From positions 310,001-374,000 of the forward strand of contig CAVXRG010000010.1 of NCBI GenBank assembly GCA_963764195.1: a stretch of DNA of 64,000 nucleotides, read 5' to 3'. Under the pieces are notes generated by a model that was not told where the DNA came from, searched no databases, and saw only the letters and a list, made by a program, of their open reading frames with translations. The DNA is from JBDSSS01 sp963764195 (GTDB lineage: Bacteria > Actinomycetota > Actinomycetes > Actinomycetales > Dermatophilaceae). Shown in pieces: positions 1-7,234 of the stretch. The position numbers and the translations under genes were made by a program. How positions within the stretch are numbered: the first letter of the stretch is position 1; each line of letters opens with the position of its first letter.

Positions 1-290
1 GAGCAGACCCAACGAGAGCCGCCACGCTCACGCCTTGAGCACCGCTTCGTGAAGCGACGGGAGCGAGCGCCCTGAGTGAGAGTCCCAGCGGCTGGTTCCC
101 CGGGTCAGTGCTGCCGAGCGCTACGCACCCCTCCTAGGGGTTGGGAATGCGGCGCAGTTTGAAGATCCTGCTGGTGCAGGTACCAACGGGCAGCATCCGG
201 GGAGATGTGTGGCTCGGCCGCCTTTTCGATCCATCGGCCGGCTGGGCGAAGTACGCCTCACCGAGCGACGTGCCGTTCTCCTCTGCACGC
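1..290. other. No recognisable gene
   Basis: I see no open frame here that resembles a known protein and no RNA gene or clear repeat. The stretch lies beyond the broken methyltransferase frame and belongs to the decayed left edge of the window, so it may be the remains of further genes that I cannot identify. Confidence 0.4.
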
Positions 291-780
291 TCACGTGCGT
301 AGCGGCTGGGTCCTCGTTAGGACGATGAAACCATCATCGGCGAGCATCGAGCGGGCGGACCGGAGCGCGTGCACCGGATCCTGCGCGTACCCCAAGGACT
401 GAAGAACAGGATCCGGTCGAACCGACGGTCCTCCAACCCCGGGAGCCGGCCAGAGTCCGACAGGTCGCCCTGGATGAGTTCGACGCCTGGACCCGGCTCG
501 ATGAAGTTGCCGCTGATGTCGACCCCGACACCCACCGCTGCGCCTGCGTGGACGAGTTCCGCGACCTTCGCGCCGTTGCCGCACCAGGTTCAGAACCGAC
601 AGCCCGGTCACGTCTCCCATGACGTGTCGCTGCGCGGGCCACTCGACCAGCCGGTCGAGGGAGTCCTCCCGGGCGCGTGCCCGTTCGTAGTCCGGCGCCA
701 GGTCGTGCCAGACCTGACCTGAAACCAGTTCCCGTTCGCGCTGGAAGTGGTCACCCAGCGCAAACGAGCCGAAGCAAGGA
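291..780 (-). pseudogene. SAM-dependent methyltransferase remnant, frameshifted
   Basis: A class I methyltransferase can be pieced together only by switching reading frame at least twice. One frame gives WHDLAPDYERARARE and runs to MGDVTGLSVLNL. A one-base shift then gives the glycine-rich SAM-binding loop (CGNGAKVAELVHAG) and the acidic strand end GVGVDISG. A second shift, near 395-410, is needed to continue through LGYAQDPVHALRSARSML to DDGFIVLTRTQP. The order (motif I, the acidic residue after strand 2, then the late strand) is that of small methyltransferases. No single frame carries all of it, so the gene is dead or mis-sequenced. The 5' limit is uncertain; coding-like sequence (a CPCFGS stretch) extends to about 780. 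The substrate cannot be told. It lies in a run of other broken genes. Confidence 0.6.
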
Positions 781-855
781 CATCCGCGGCACCGGAGACC
801 CGGCTACTTCGACGGACACCGACCGCGCCGCAGCGTCCGACCCTGCCGCTGTGAG

Positions 856-1170
856 CTACGCGAGAAGCGGCACGTCGAGGTCGTATGCCAGCACGACAGC
901 TCGCACCAGCTGCCTTTCCTGTGCGGGGCTGAGATGGCCGACCGTGCGACCGAGCGCGGCCACCGGAACGGTGAGGACGTTGTCCAACGAGACCACGCAG
1001 TTGTGGTCCAGCCCGTTGCCGGGTCCCACTGCCACCTCGCTGGACAACCCCTTGATGGTGCCGGTGATGGGGGCCACGGTCACCTTGGTCATCGCACCCC
1101 GAGCAGCTTCCCGGGTCAGGACGAGCGCTGGTCGCGTCTTGTCGAGGCGGACCAAGCAGATCTCTCTCAC
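856..1170 (-). CDS. MazF/PemK-type ribonuclease toxin
   Basis: This frame encodes 104 residues from a GTG start at 1170. It opens with VREICLVRLDKTRPALVLT, the first strand and loop of the MazF/PemK/CcdB fold (most members read GDIWLVDLxPTRGSEQxKTRPALV, so the S1 loop is short here). It continues with VTVAPITGTIKG, LDHNCVVSLDNVLTVP and a C-terminal helix (LSPAQERQLVRAVVLAYDL). Family members are sequence-specific mRNA interferases that halt translation when their antitoxin is degraded. The gene follows the antitoxin gene by four bases, the usual antitoxin-first order, and the two are probably co-transcribed. The frame is intact and the conserved KTRPALV is present, so this pair looks functional in contrast to its neighbours. 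GTG is preferred because a longer in-frame extension would overlap the antitoxin gene. Confidence 0.85.
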   Translation of the reverse strand: MREICLVRLDKTRPALVLTREAARGAMTKVTVAPITGTIKGLSSEVAVGPGNGLDHNCVVSLDNVLTVPVAALGRTVGHLSPAQERQLVRAVVLAYDLDVPLLA

Positions 1171-1174
1171 CCGA

Positions 1175-1408
1175 TCAGTCCTCGACCCGAATGTGGGTGC
1201 TGGTCCACGCCACGAGGTCGTCAAGATCGTCCGCCGCACCCTTGGCGCCAAGTATCCGCATGTCGTGCTCTGCGACCAGCCGGCGCATCTCTCGTTCCAG
1301 TGCCGACGTGACGAGGGCTGCCCTGCTCGGTGCCTCGCCCGCGGCCACAGCACGGTCGAGGAAGGCCACCATCTCGTCGGGCAGGCGGACTGCAATCTGG
1401 GTGCTCAT
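1175..1408 (-). CDS. Ribbon-helix-helix antitoxin of a MazEF-type pair
   Basis: A 77-residue protein beginning MSTQIAVRLPDEMVAFLDR, the N-terminal strand and first helix of a ribbon-helix-helix DNA-binding antitoxin. The next helix (SRAALVTSALEREMRRLVAEHD) completes the fold. The acidic C-terminus (GAADDLDDLVAW) is the kind of tail that binds and neutralises MazF-type toxins. Such antitoxins also repress their own promoter. A perfect inverted repeat at 1431-1445, just upstream of the start, is a good candidate for that operator. The toxin gene follows by four bases. The ATG at 1408 overlaps the stop of the truncated VapC frame in an ATGA arrangement, which looks accidental. A standard ribosome-binding site is not obvious upstream. 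Confidence 0.82.
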   Translation of the reverse strand: MSTQIAVRLPDEMVAFLDRAVAAGEAPSRAALVTSALEREMRRLVAEHDMRILGAKGAADDLDDLVAWTSTHIRVED

Positions 1409-1761
1409 GTAGACGAGGATACTGCGTTGAATCCCAACCTGGGATGCTCGCATCTGCCGCTGCTCGGACGGGACGTCCGACCATGCCGGCGCGTCAGGGA
1501 CGCTCTGCCCAGTCGTTGCACTTCGTCCGCGCGGTCTTCGGCCGCGGGGGTCAGGTACTCCACCGGCATCGCGGCCAATGGTGGGGACCCCATCGCTCGG
1601 GCTAGGTCGGCTGCTGACCTGGCGGAGAAGCCGGCCTCGAGCAGGGTGACGGTGCTGATGGCGACGAGTCCTCGCTCGACGCGGTTGGCCCACTCCTGCG
1701 CGTCGGGGCTTGAACCGAGCCGAACGAGGGCGGACTTGTCGATCAGCCAGGACGTGTTCAC
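1405..1761 (-). pseudogene. VapC toxin (PIN domain), 3'-truncated
   Basis: The first 84 or so residues match a VapC PIN-domain ribonuclease: MNTSWLIDKSALVRLG with the first catalytic Asp, an acidic residue in VTLLEAGFS, and MPVEYLTPAAEDRADEVQRL. In the family this is followed by about 45 residues containing PDLLIAATAE and a DKDF motif, which carry two more metal-binding acidic residues. Here the frame turns into unrelated sequence (GRASLTRRHGRTS...) that overlaps the promoter region of the downstream antitoxin gene. The missing part is not found in another frame, so this is a deletion and not a frameshift. Without those acidic residues the product should have no nuclease activity. The start overlaps the VapB stop by four bases, as in intact vapBC pairs. 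Confidence 0.8.
1431..1445. promoter_or_regulatory. Candidate operator of the MazEF-type pair
   Basis: ATCCCA-ACC-TGGGAT is a perfect 6-bp inverted repeat with a 3-bp spacer, 23 bases upstream of the antitoxin ATG. Ribbon-helix-helix antitoxins bind palindromes of this size in their own promoters. Function is inferred from position only. Confidence 0.45.
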
Positions 1762-1979
1762 GACCAGGCGTCGGACATGATCGTGTCGTCGTCAAGGTCG
1801 GGCAGCAGTTCGGCCACCGCCCGAAGGTCACCGGCGGTCACCGAAGCTGACGTGCGTCGGGCTTCCCGATGAAGGTGGCGGCGCAGGTACTCGGTCCGCG
1901 AGATGCCCAGTCGGGCGGCCTGCTCATCGAGCAGGGTGAGGTCTTCGGCGGGGAAGTTCCGAATCAACAGGTCGGGCAT
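1758..1979 (-). CDS. VapB-type antitoxin
   Basis: This 73-residue protein begins MPDLLIRNFPAEDLTLLDEQ and continues with ARLGISRTEYLRRHL, a ribbon-helix-helix DNA-binding domain of the VapB type in which one strand is followed by the SRTEYLRR helix. Its tail VAELLPDLDDDTIMSDAWS matches the C-terminus of actinobacterial VapB antitoxins that pair with PIN toxins of exactly the kind broken downstream. A strong ribosome-binding site (AGGAGG) precedes the ATG, and a perfect palindrome at 1996-2012 is a likely operator. The antitoxin frame is intact although its partner has lost its C-terminus. It may persist by inertia, or because it buffers a related toxin elsewhere in the genome. Confidence 0.85.
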   Translation of the reverse strand: MPDLLIRNFPAEDLTLLDEQAARLGISRTEYLRRHLHREARRTSASVTAGDLRAVAELLPDLDDDTIMSDAWS

Positions 1980-1995
1980 GGTCTACCTCCTAGAT

Positions 1996-2012
1996 ATCTG
2001 ACGGGATCAGAT
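1996..2012. promoter_or_regulatory. Candidate VapB operator
   Basis: ATCTGA-CGGGA-TCAGAT is a perfect 6-bp inverted repeat with a 5-bp spacer, immediately upstream of the vapB ribosome-binding site. Position and symmetry fit autoregulation by the VapB antitoxin; there is no direct proof. Confidence 0.5.
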
Positions 2013-2194
2013 GCTCGACACGCACTCATCTGCCGCTGCCCACGAGGTCCGTTGCTGACAATCGGGCTGACCGTCCGGGCCTCGACCGGTGGGAGCAGGA
2101 TTACGGCGCGTCCACGGTCGATGGTCACGTCGCTTGCGACCAACGGCATGCGGCTTAGCGAGGTGTCCGGTCAGATCCACCCGGAGCGCCTCAG

Positions 2195-2494
2195 ATGGGA
2201 CGCGAGGCCCAGGCGTCATCGGTCACCGGCCCGCGCAGGGGCGGCATCACGACCGCGATGCTGCGCGACGCGACCAGTTGGCACCAAGTAGTGACCCGTC
2301 TGGGACTCGAAGGGCTCGTGCGCCGCGCACTGCGCGACACGGCGCTGACGTGGATGGCGGACAGCGGGGTCCAGCTCTGGGTCCTGAAGCGCGTCGAGGG
2401 GCGTCAGGACCCAGCGGTGGCGGGCCGCCACCGGCACCCCCACTCAGAGGCGCAGATTCAGGCAGGAACCGCCTTTTCGAGGTGGTGGGCATAG
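2195..2494 (+). pseudogene. Tyrosine integrase C-terminal remnant
   Basis: The frame reads RLGLEGLVRRALRDTALTWM then ADSGVQLWVLKRVEGRQDPA, aligning with the C-terminal catalytic part of phage and ICE tyrosine recombinases, which usually read (GLRRHDLRHTALTWMADAGV...GH...TxRYLHPD). In this copy the box II HxxRH has become RxxRD, the His/Trp of the GH motif is Arg (EGRQDP), and the nucleophilic Tyr position reads RHRHPH. Only the central Arg is kept. The N-terminal core-binding domain and the first catalytic Arg are missing: upstream sequence in this frame is not integrase-like. It ends 98 bases from tRNA-Pro, a classic integration target, so it is most likely the corpse of an element once inserted there. 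Confidence 0.72.
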
Positions 2495-2592
2495 GTGGCC
2501 CCACGAACGACGCTACGGGCGCGGCGTCCCAGAGTGCAACGCCCCTAATAGAGCGAGGCCTGACCTGCGTGAACAGGTCAGGCCCCAATCGG

Positions 2593-2666
<74 letters not shown>

Positions 2667-2904
2667 AATGCCCCTCGGGGCGAACGAAACGATAGCGCAC
2701 CCCCTGCCCGGCAACCGAATCGGGGGCGCTGCCGCGCCACCGAGGCACTCGGGGAGAGGGGGTCCGTCGCTCGCTCCCCTCCCCCAGCATGCGGTCGTCT
2801 CCCGCGCCCGTCGCCTCGCGCTCGCCCGGGTTCCGTCGTGCGCGGCACGATGACGTCGTGACGACCTCGGGTGGACAACCCGCTCCGGCAGCGCGGCCTC
2901 TCCG

Positions 2905-3095
2905 CCTCGTCCGCCTCGTCCGCCTCGCCGTTGGAATGGCGACCTCGGCACGGGCGGACTCCGCCGCCGCCCGCGACGGCAGTAGGCGGATCCTGCTGCT
3001 CGCGCTCTCCGCGACGCAGTCCGTCTTCTCTACGGCGACGCCGTCATCACGCCCGCCATCTCGGTGATGCCCGCCATGGAGGGCCTCGGGGGCCG
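2905..3095 (+). pseudogene. Kup potassium-transporter fragment
   Basis: The frame from 3025 reads [20 protein letters not shown], which matches the hallmark segment of Kup/HAK potassium uptake permeases ([20 protein letters not shown] in E. coli). Upstream, in a different frame, DGSRRILLLALSA resembles the residues that come just before this helix in the family. Nothing else of the roughly 600-residue transporter is present on either side, so this is a small internal scrap with at least one frameshift. The 480 bases between the tRNA and der contain nothing else I can recognise. It adds to the evidence that this edge of the window has been rearranged. Confidence 0.65.
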
Positions 3096-3146
3096 TCTCG
3101 TGCGGCGGTCCAGGGTGCGGGTATGCCGCTCAGCCGGGCGCGGTGC

Positions 3147-4649
3147 TCAGCGCTTGCTGCGCTTCTCGCGGACGCGCACCGACACCTCGATCGGCGTGCC
3201 CTCGAAGCCGAAGGTCTCGCGGAGGCGACGCTCGATGAAACGGCGGTAGCCGGCCTCGATGAAGCCGGAGGCGAAGAGCACGAAGCGCGGCGGCATCGTC
3301 GAGGCCTGCGTCGCGAAGAGGATGCGCGGCTGCTTGCCACCGCGCACGGGGTGCGGGTGGCCGGCGACGATCTCGCCCAGGAAGGCGTTGAGCCGGCCGG
3401 TGGGCACGCGGGTGTCCCAGGAGTCGAGGGCGGTCTCGATGGCGGGGACGAGCCGGTCCATGTGGCGGCCGGTCTTGGCCGAGATGTTCACCCGGGGCGC
3501 CCACGGCACCTGGACGAGCTCCTTCTCGATCTCGCGCTCGAGGTAGTAGCGACGCTCGTCGTCGATGGTGTCCCACTTGTTGTAGGCGATGACGATGGCG
3601 CGGCCGGCGTCGATGGCCTGCTGGATGACCCGGATGTCCTGCTCCGCGATCGCCTCCTCGGCGTCGATGAGCACGACGGCGACCTCCGCCTTCTCGAGCG
3701 CGGTCTGGGTGCGCAGTGAGGCGTAGAAGTCGGCGCCACGGGTCTGGTGGACCCGGCGGCGGATGCCCGCCGTGTCGACGAAGCGCCACGTCGTGCCGCC
3801 GAGCTCGATCAGCTCGTCGACGGGGTCACGGGTCGTCCCCGCGACGTTGTCGACGACGACGCGTTCGGAGCCGGCGAGGCGGTTGAGCAGGCTCGACTTA
3901 CCGACGTTGGGACGGCCGATGAGGGCCACCCGGCGAGGGCCGCCCTGCGCGTAGGCACCGTGCGCCGAGACGGCGGGCAGCACGTCGAGCATCGCGTCGA
4001 GCGCGTCACCGCTGCCGCGGCCGTGGACGGCCGAGACGGGCCACGGTTGGCCGAGGCCGAGACTCCACAACATCGCCGCGTCCGCCTCGCCGCGCTGGTC
4101 GTCGACCTTGTTGGCGACGAGCACGACCGGCTTGCCGGAGCGGCGGAGCAGCTTGACGACGGCCTCGTCGTCGTCGGTGGCCCCGACGGTGGCGTCGACG
4201 ACGAACATCACGACGTCGGCGAGGTCGATGGCGATCTCGGCCTGCTCGGCGACGCGCAGGTGGATCCCCGTCGCGTCGGCCTCCCAGCCCCCGGTGTCGA
4301 CGATGGTGAAGCGGCGGCCGGACCACTCCCCCTCGTAGGAGACGCGGTCACGGGTCACGCCGGGCACGTCCTCGACGACGGCCTCGCGGCGTCGGAGGAT
4401 GCGGTTGACGAGGCTCGACTTGCCGACGTTGGGTCGGCCGACGACGGCCACGACGGGCAGCGGACCGCGGGGCGCGGCGTCAGCGGCATACGGGCCCTCG
4501 GCGTCCAGGAGGGCCTGGTCCTCGGGGCTCAGCTCGAACTCGTCGAGTCCGGCGCGCAGGGCGCGCTCGACCGACTCGTCGTCGGGCTGGACGCTGGTCG
4601 AGATCGGAGCGCCCTCGTCAGCGGAGGGGCGGGCGGTCTCGTCGGTCAC
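3147..4649 (-). CDS. der: Ribosome assembly GTPase Der (EngA)
   Basis: A 500-residue protein with two tandem GTPase domains, the signature of Der/EngA, which acts in assembly of the 50S ribosomal subunit. Domain 1 starts near residue 70 (GRPNVGKSS, then VDTGGWE and NKVD). Domain 2 starts near residue 245 (GRPNVGKSSLLNR, DTAGIRRRVH, NKWD). A C-terminal KH-like domain follows (ISAKTGRHMDRL and on to the basic end REKRSKR). The acidic N-terminal extension of about 60 residues is usual in actinobacteria. The gene is the last of a leftward run beginning around ald/xerD, placed 24 bases after plsC. The ATG at 4649 is the start of choice; there is no closer alternative before the first P-loop. Confidence 0.96.
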   Translation of the reverse strand: MTDETARPSADEGAPISTSVQPDDESVERALRAGLDEFELSPEDQALLDAEGPYAADAAPRGPLPVVAVVGRPNVGKSSLVNRILRRREAVVEDVPGVTRDRVSYEGEWSGRRFTIVDTGGWEADATGIHLRVAEQAEIAIDLADVVMFVVDATVGATDDDEAVVKLLRRSGKPVVLVANKVDDQRGEADAAMLWSLGLGQPWPVSAVHGRGSGDALDAMLDVLPAVSAHGAYAQGGPRRVALIGRPNVGKSSLLNRLAGSERVVVDNVAGTTRDPVDELIELGGTTWRFVDTAGIRRRVHQTRGADFYASLRTQTALEKAEVAVVLIDAEEAIAEQDIRVIQQAIDAGRAIVIAYNKWDTIDDERRYYLEREIEKELVQVPWAPRVNISAKTGRHMDRLVPAIETALDSWDTRVPTGRLNAFLGEIVAGHPHPVRGGKQPRILFATQASTMPPRFVLFASGFIEAGYRRFIERRLRETFGFEGTPIEVSVRVREKRSKR

Positions 4650-4673
4650 GATGTCCTCGAATCACAGGGGGTG

Positions 4674-5354
4674 TCAGGTGGTGCTCGAGGGACCATTCTC
4701 CACCCGCGCGCGGCGTACGTGTGACGCGAGCTCCTCCCGCAACTGGTCGCTGGCCGCGCGCAGCCGCTCACGCCCGGGGACGGAGGGGTCGATATCGAGG
4801 TCGAACGGCTCGCCGAAGACGACCGTCAGGGCGGTGCGGGGGCGTGGCCACGTGTCCGCCGAGGCTCCCGGTACGCGGGTCCCGAGCACGGCGACGGGCA
4901 CGATCCGCGCGCCGGCGCGCAGCGCGATCCACGCCGCACCCTGGTTGACCTGCTCCACGTTGCCCTCGCGCCGGCTGCCCTCGGGAAAGATGCCCACCGC
5001 TCCCCCGCGCTGGAGCACGGCGGTCGCGGCCCCGAGGGCCGTTCGGTCGCCGACGGTGCGGTCGATCGGGATCTGGCCGACCGCGCGGATCAGCCACCCG
5101 AAGACGCCCCGGAACGCCTCCTGCTTGACGAGAAAGTTGACCGGCCGCGGCGCCATCGAGAAGACGAGCGGCCCGTCGAGGAACGCGGCATGGTTGGCGA
5201 CGAGGACGACCGGCCCCTCGGCGGGGACGTGGTCGGCGTGCCGGGCCCGGCCCCGGTAGAGGCTGTGGAAGATCGCGATCCCGATCCAGCGACCGGCCCG
5301 GGCCCGCCGCGGGTGCGGCGCCTCCCGGGGCCTGCGGTCGCCGCGGCGGGTCAT
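4674..5354 (-). CDS. 1-acyl-sn-glycerol-3-phosphate acyltransferase family (PlsC)
   Basis: This 226-residue acyltransferase carries the family catalytic motif HX4D (NHAAFLD, His55 and Asp60), the substrate-binding FPEGSRR near residue 123 and the IVPVAVLGTRVPG block. Members transfer an acyl chain from acyl-CoA or acyl-ACP to lysophosphatidic acid at the inner face of the membrane. There is no long transmembrane segment apart from a short hydrophobic stretch near residues 23-31, so membrane attachment is probably peripheral. Its start overlaps the cmk stop by four bases and der follows, the cmk-plsC-der order found in many actinobacteria, where it is linked to growth genes. Exact acyl acceptor is not visible from sequence. 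Confidence 0.9.
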   Translation of the reverse strand: MTRRGDRRPREAPHPRRARAGRWIGIAIFHSLYRGRARHADHVPAEGPVVLVANHAAFLDGPLVFSMAPRPVNFLVKQEAFRGVFGWLIRAVGQIPIDRTVGDRTALGAATAVLQRGGAVGIFPEGSRREGNVEQVNQGAAWIALRAGARIVPVAVLGTRVPGASADTWPRPRTALTVVFGEPFDLDIDPSVPGRERLRAASDQLREELASHVRRARVENGPSSTT

Positions 5355-6070
5355 GCCCGGGCGGCCTCGACGACCTGGAGCACCGCCGCGACGGAGCCCT
5401 CGAAGTCGAGATCGGAGGTGTCGATCGTCGTCACCCCGTCGGCGGCCACCGTGAAGGAGGTCACCGCGGAGTCGGCGCGGTCGCGGTCGACGATCTGCGA
5501 CCGGGTGGCGGCGACCGCGTCGGTGCTCGCGTCGCCGTGCAGCTCGGCGGAGCGCCGGGCGAGCCTGGCCTCCTCCGACGCCGTCAGCAGGATGCGCACG
5601 GGCGCGTCGGACGCGACGACCGTCGTGATGTCGCGGCCCTCGGCCACGACCCCGCCTTCGGACCGTCCGGCATCGGAGATGAGGCGGCGCTGGAGGTCGC
5701 GCATGACCTCGCGCACGGGCAGCACCGAGGCCACGGCGGAGACGTTCGTCGAGATGCGGGTCTCGCGGATGTCGTCGGCGACGTCGGTGCCGTCGACCTG
5801 CACGGTGGGGTCGTCAGGGTCGGTGCCGATCACGAGCGGGAAGGACTGTGCTGCAGCGAGCACCGCGTCGCCGTCCTCGAGCTCGACGCCGCTCTCGAGG
5901 CACCACCACGTGAGCGAGCGGTACATGGCGCCGGTGTCGAGGTAGCCGTAGCCCAGGGTGCGCGCCACCTGCTTCGAGACGCTCGACTTCCCCGAGCCGG
6001 ACGGCCCGTCGATGGCGATGACGAAGCCCGAGAGGTCGCTCTCGGGGGACGGGTGGAGGTGCTCAGGCAT
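5351..6070 (-). CDS. cmk: Cytidylate kinase
   Basis: A 239-residue (d)CMP kinase, converting CMP and dCMP to the diphosphates with ATP. The P-loop IDGPSGSGKSSVSK is at residues 20-33, followed by LGYGYLDTGAMYRSLTW, the NMP-binding helix conserved in Cmk. Further family blocks are ISTNVSAVASVLPVREVMR, the LQRRL segment and VAEGRDITTVV, then the lid region (LARRSAEL). Length is typical. It is embedded in the leftward run between tyrA (28 bases upstream) and plsC (4-base overlap). The N-terminal dozen residues ahead of the first strand are variable and the ATG at 6070 is the first available. Confidence 0.95.
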   Translation of the reverse strand: MPEHLHPSPESDLSGFVIAIDGPSGSGKSSVSKQVARTLGYGYLDTGAMYRSLTWWCLESGVELEDGDAVLAAAQSFPLVIGTDPDDPTVQVDGTDVADDIRETRISTNVSAVASVLPVREVMRDLQRRLISDAGRSEGGVVAEGRDITTVVASDAPVRILLTASEEARLARRSAELHGDASTDAVAATRSQIVDRDRADSAVTSFTVAADGVTTIDTSDLDFEGSVAAVLQVVEAARA

Positions 6071-6098
6071 GGTGACGACCCTACTGGCAGCAGGTTGC

Positions 6099-7178
6099 TC
6101 AGTCGTGCACGCGCCAGCCGAGCCGGTCGAGGGCCGCGCGCAGCGGCAGCACCGAGGCGGGCACGACGGAGATCTCCGCGATGCCGACCGCCTGGCCGAG
6201 GCCGTGCTCGAGGTGGAGGTCCTCGAGGTTGACCCCCGCCGCTCCGACGTCGCCGAGCAGGCGGCCGAGCGCCCCCGGCTCGTCGGGGACGACGACCGAC
6301 ACCACGTCGTATGCCGCTGGGGCAGCGCCGTGCTTGCCGGGAATCCGCGCGTGACCGAGGTTACCGGCCTCGAGGACCCGGCTCAGGGTGCCGAGGGAGC
6401 CCTCGCCGTCGCCGTCGACGAGCCCGTCGAGGGCGGCGACGACGTCAGCGACCTCGTCACGCACCGCGCGCAGCACGTCCCGGACCGCCGCGGCGTTGCC
6501 GGACAGGATCTGGGTCCAGAGCCGGGGGTCGCTGGCCGCGATCCGGGTCACGTCGCGCAGGCCCTGACCGGCGAGGCCGACCGCCGACTCGGGCAGTTCG
6601 CGCAGGGCACCGGCGACGATGCTCGCCGCGATCTGGGGCACGTGCGACACGGCCGCCACGGCCTCGTCGTGCTCGTGGGCGGGCATGACCCGCACGGCCG
6701 CGCCGACGGCGGTGGCGAGCTCGCGGACGCGGCGCACCGCGTCGGCGCTCGAGCCGGGGTGGGGCACGACGACCCAGGCGCGGCCGTCGAAGAGGTCACC
6801 GCGCGCGCCGACGGCGCCGGACCGCTCCCGGCCGGCCATCGGGTGCGAGCCGACGTAGCGGGTCGCGTCGGCGCCCGACGCGAGCACCCGCACCAGCACC
6901 GACTCCTTGACCGAGGCGACGTCGGTGACAACCGAGCCCGGCCACCGCTGGAGCGAGGCGACGATGACGTCGGCCGCGACGTCCGGGGGTGCCCCGACGA
7001 CGACGAGGTCGGGCTCGCTCGCGACGTCGTCGAGCGAGCCGGCACGCAGGTCGCGCGCCAGCCGGACCGCGGTCGGGGACGGGTCCTCGAGGGTGACCTC
7101 GAATCCGCCTGCGGACAGGCAGATCCCGAGGCTCGTGCCGATGAGGCCCGTGCCGACGATGTGGACGTGCATGATCAC
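6099..7178 (-). CDS. tyrA: Prephenate dehydrogenase (tyrosine biosynthesis)
   Basis: This 359-residue NAD(P)-dependent enzyme catalyses oxidative decarboxylation of prephenate (or the related arogenate) on the tyrosine pathway. The Rossmann loop VGTGLIGTSLG is at the N-terminus. The substrate-binding SHPMAGRERSGAVGA follows, and then the all-helical dimerisation region (SHVPQIAAS, DVTRIAASDP). The last 75 residues (VVVPDEPGALGRLLGDVGAA) form an ACT domain, suggesting feedback control by an aromatic amino acid. The ORF opens with GTG at 7178; an ATG two codons later (7172) is equally likely. It sits between rluB and cmk in the leftward run. Confidence 0.94.
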   Translation of the reverse strand: MIMHVHIVGTGLIGTSLGICLSAGGFEVTLEDPSPTAVRLARDLRAGSLDDVASEPDLVVVGAPPDVAADVIVASLQRWPGSVVTDVASVKESVLVRVLASGADATRYVGSHPMAGRERSGAVGARGDLFDGRAWVVVPHPGSSADAVRRVRELATAVGAAVRVMPAHEHDEAVAAVSHVPQIAASIVAGALRELPESAVGLAGQGLRDVTRIAASDPRLWTQILSGNAAAVRDVLRAVRDEVADVVAALDGLVDGDGEGSLGTLSRVLEAGNLGHARIPGKHGAAPAAYDVVSVVVPDEPGALGRLLGDVGAAGVNLEDLHLEHGLGQAVGIAEISVVPASVLPLRAALDRLGWRVHD

Positions 7179-7234
7179 CGCGTCAGCGTAGCGACGCCGA
7201 CGTGCGCCGCTACCACCATCTCAGCGGCGTGGGG

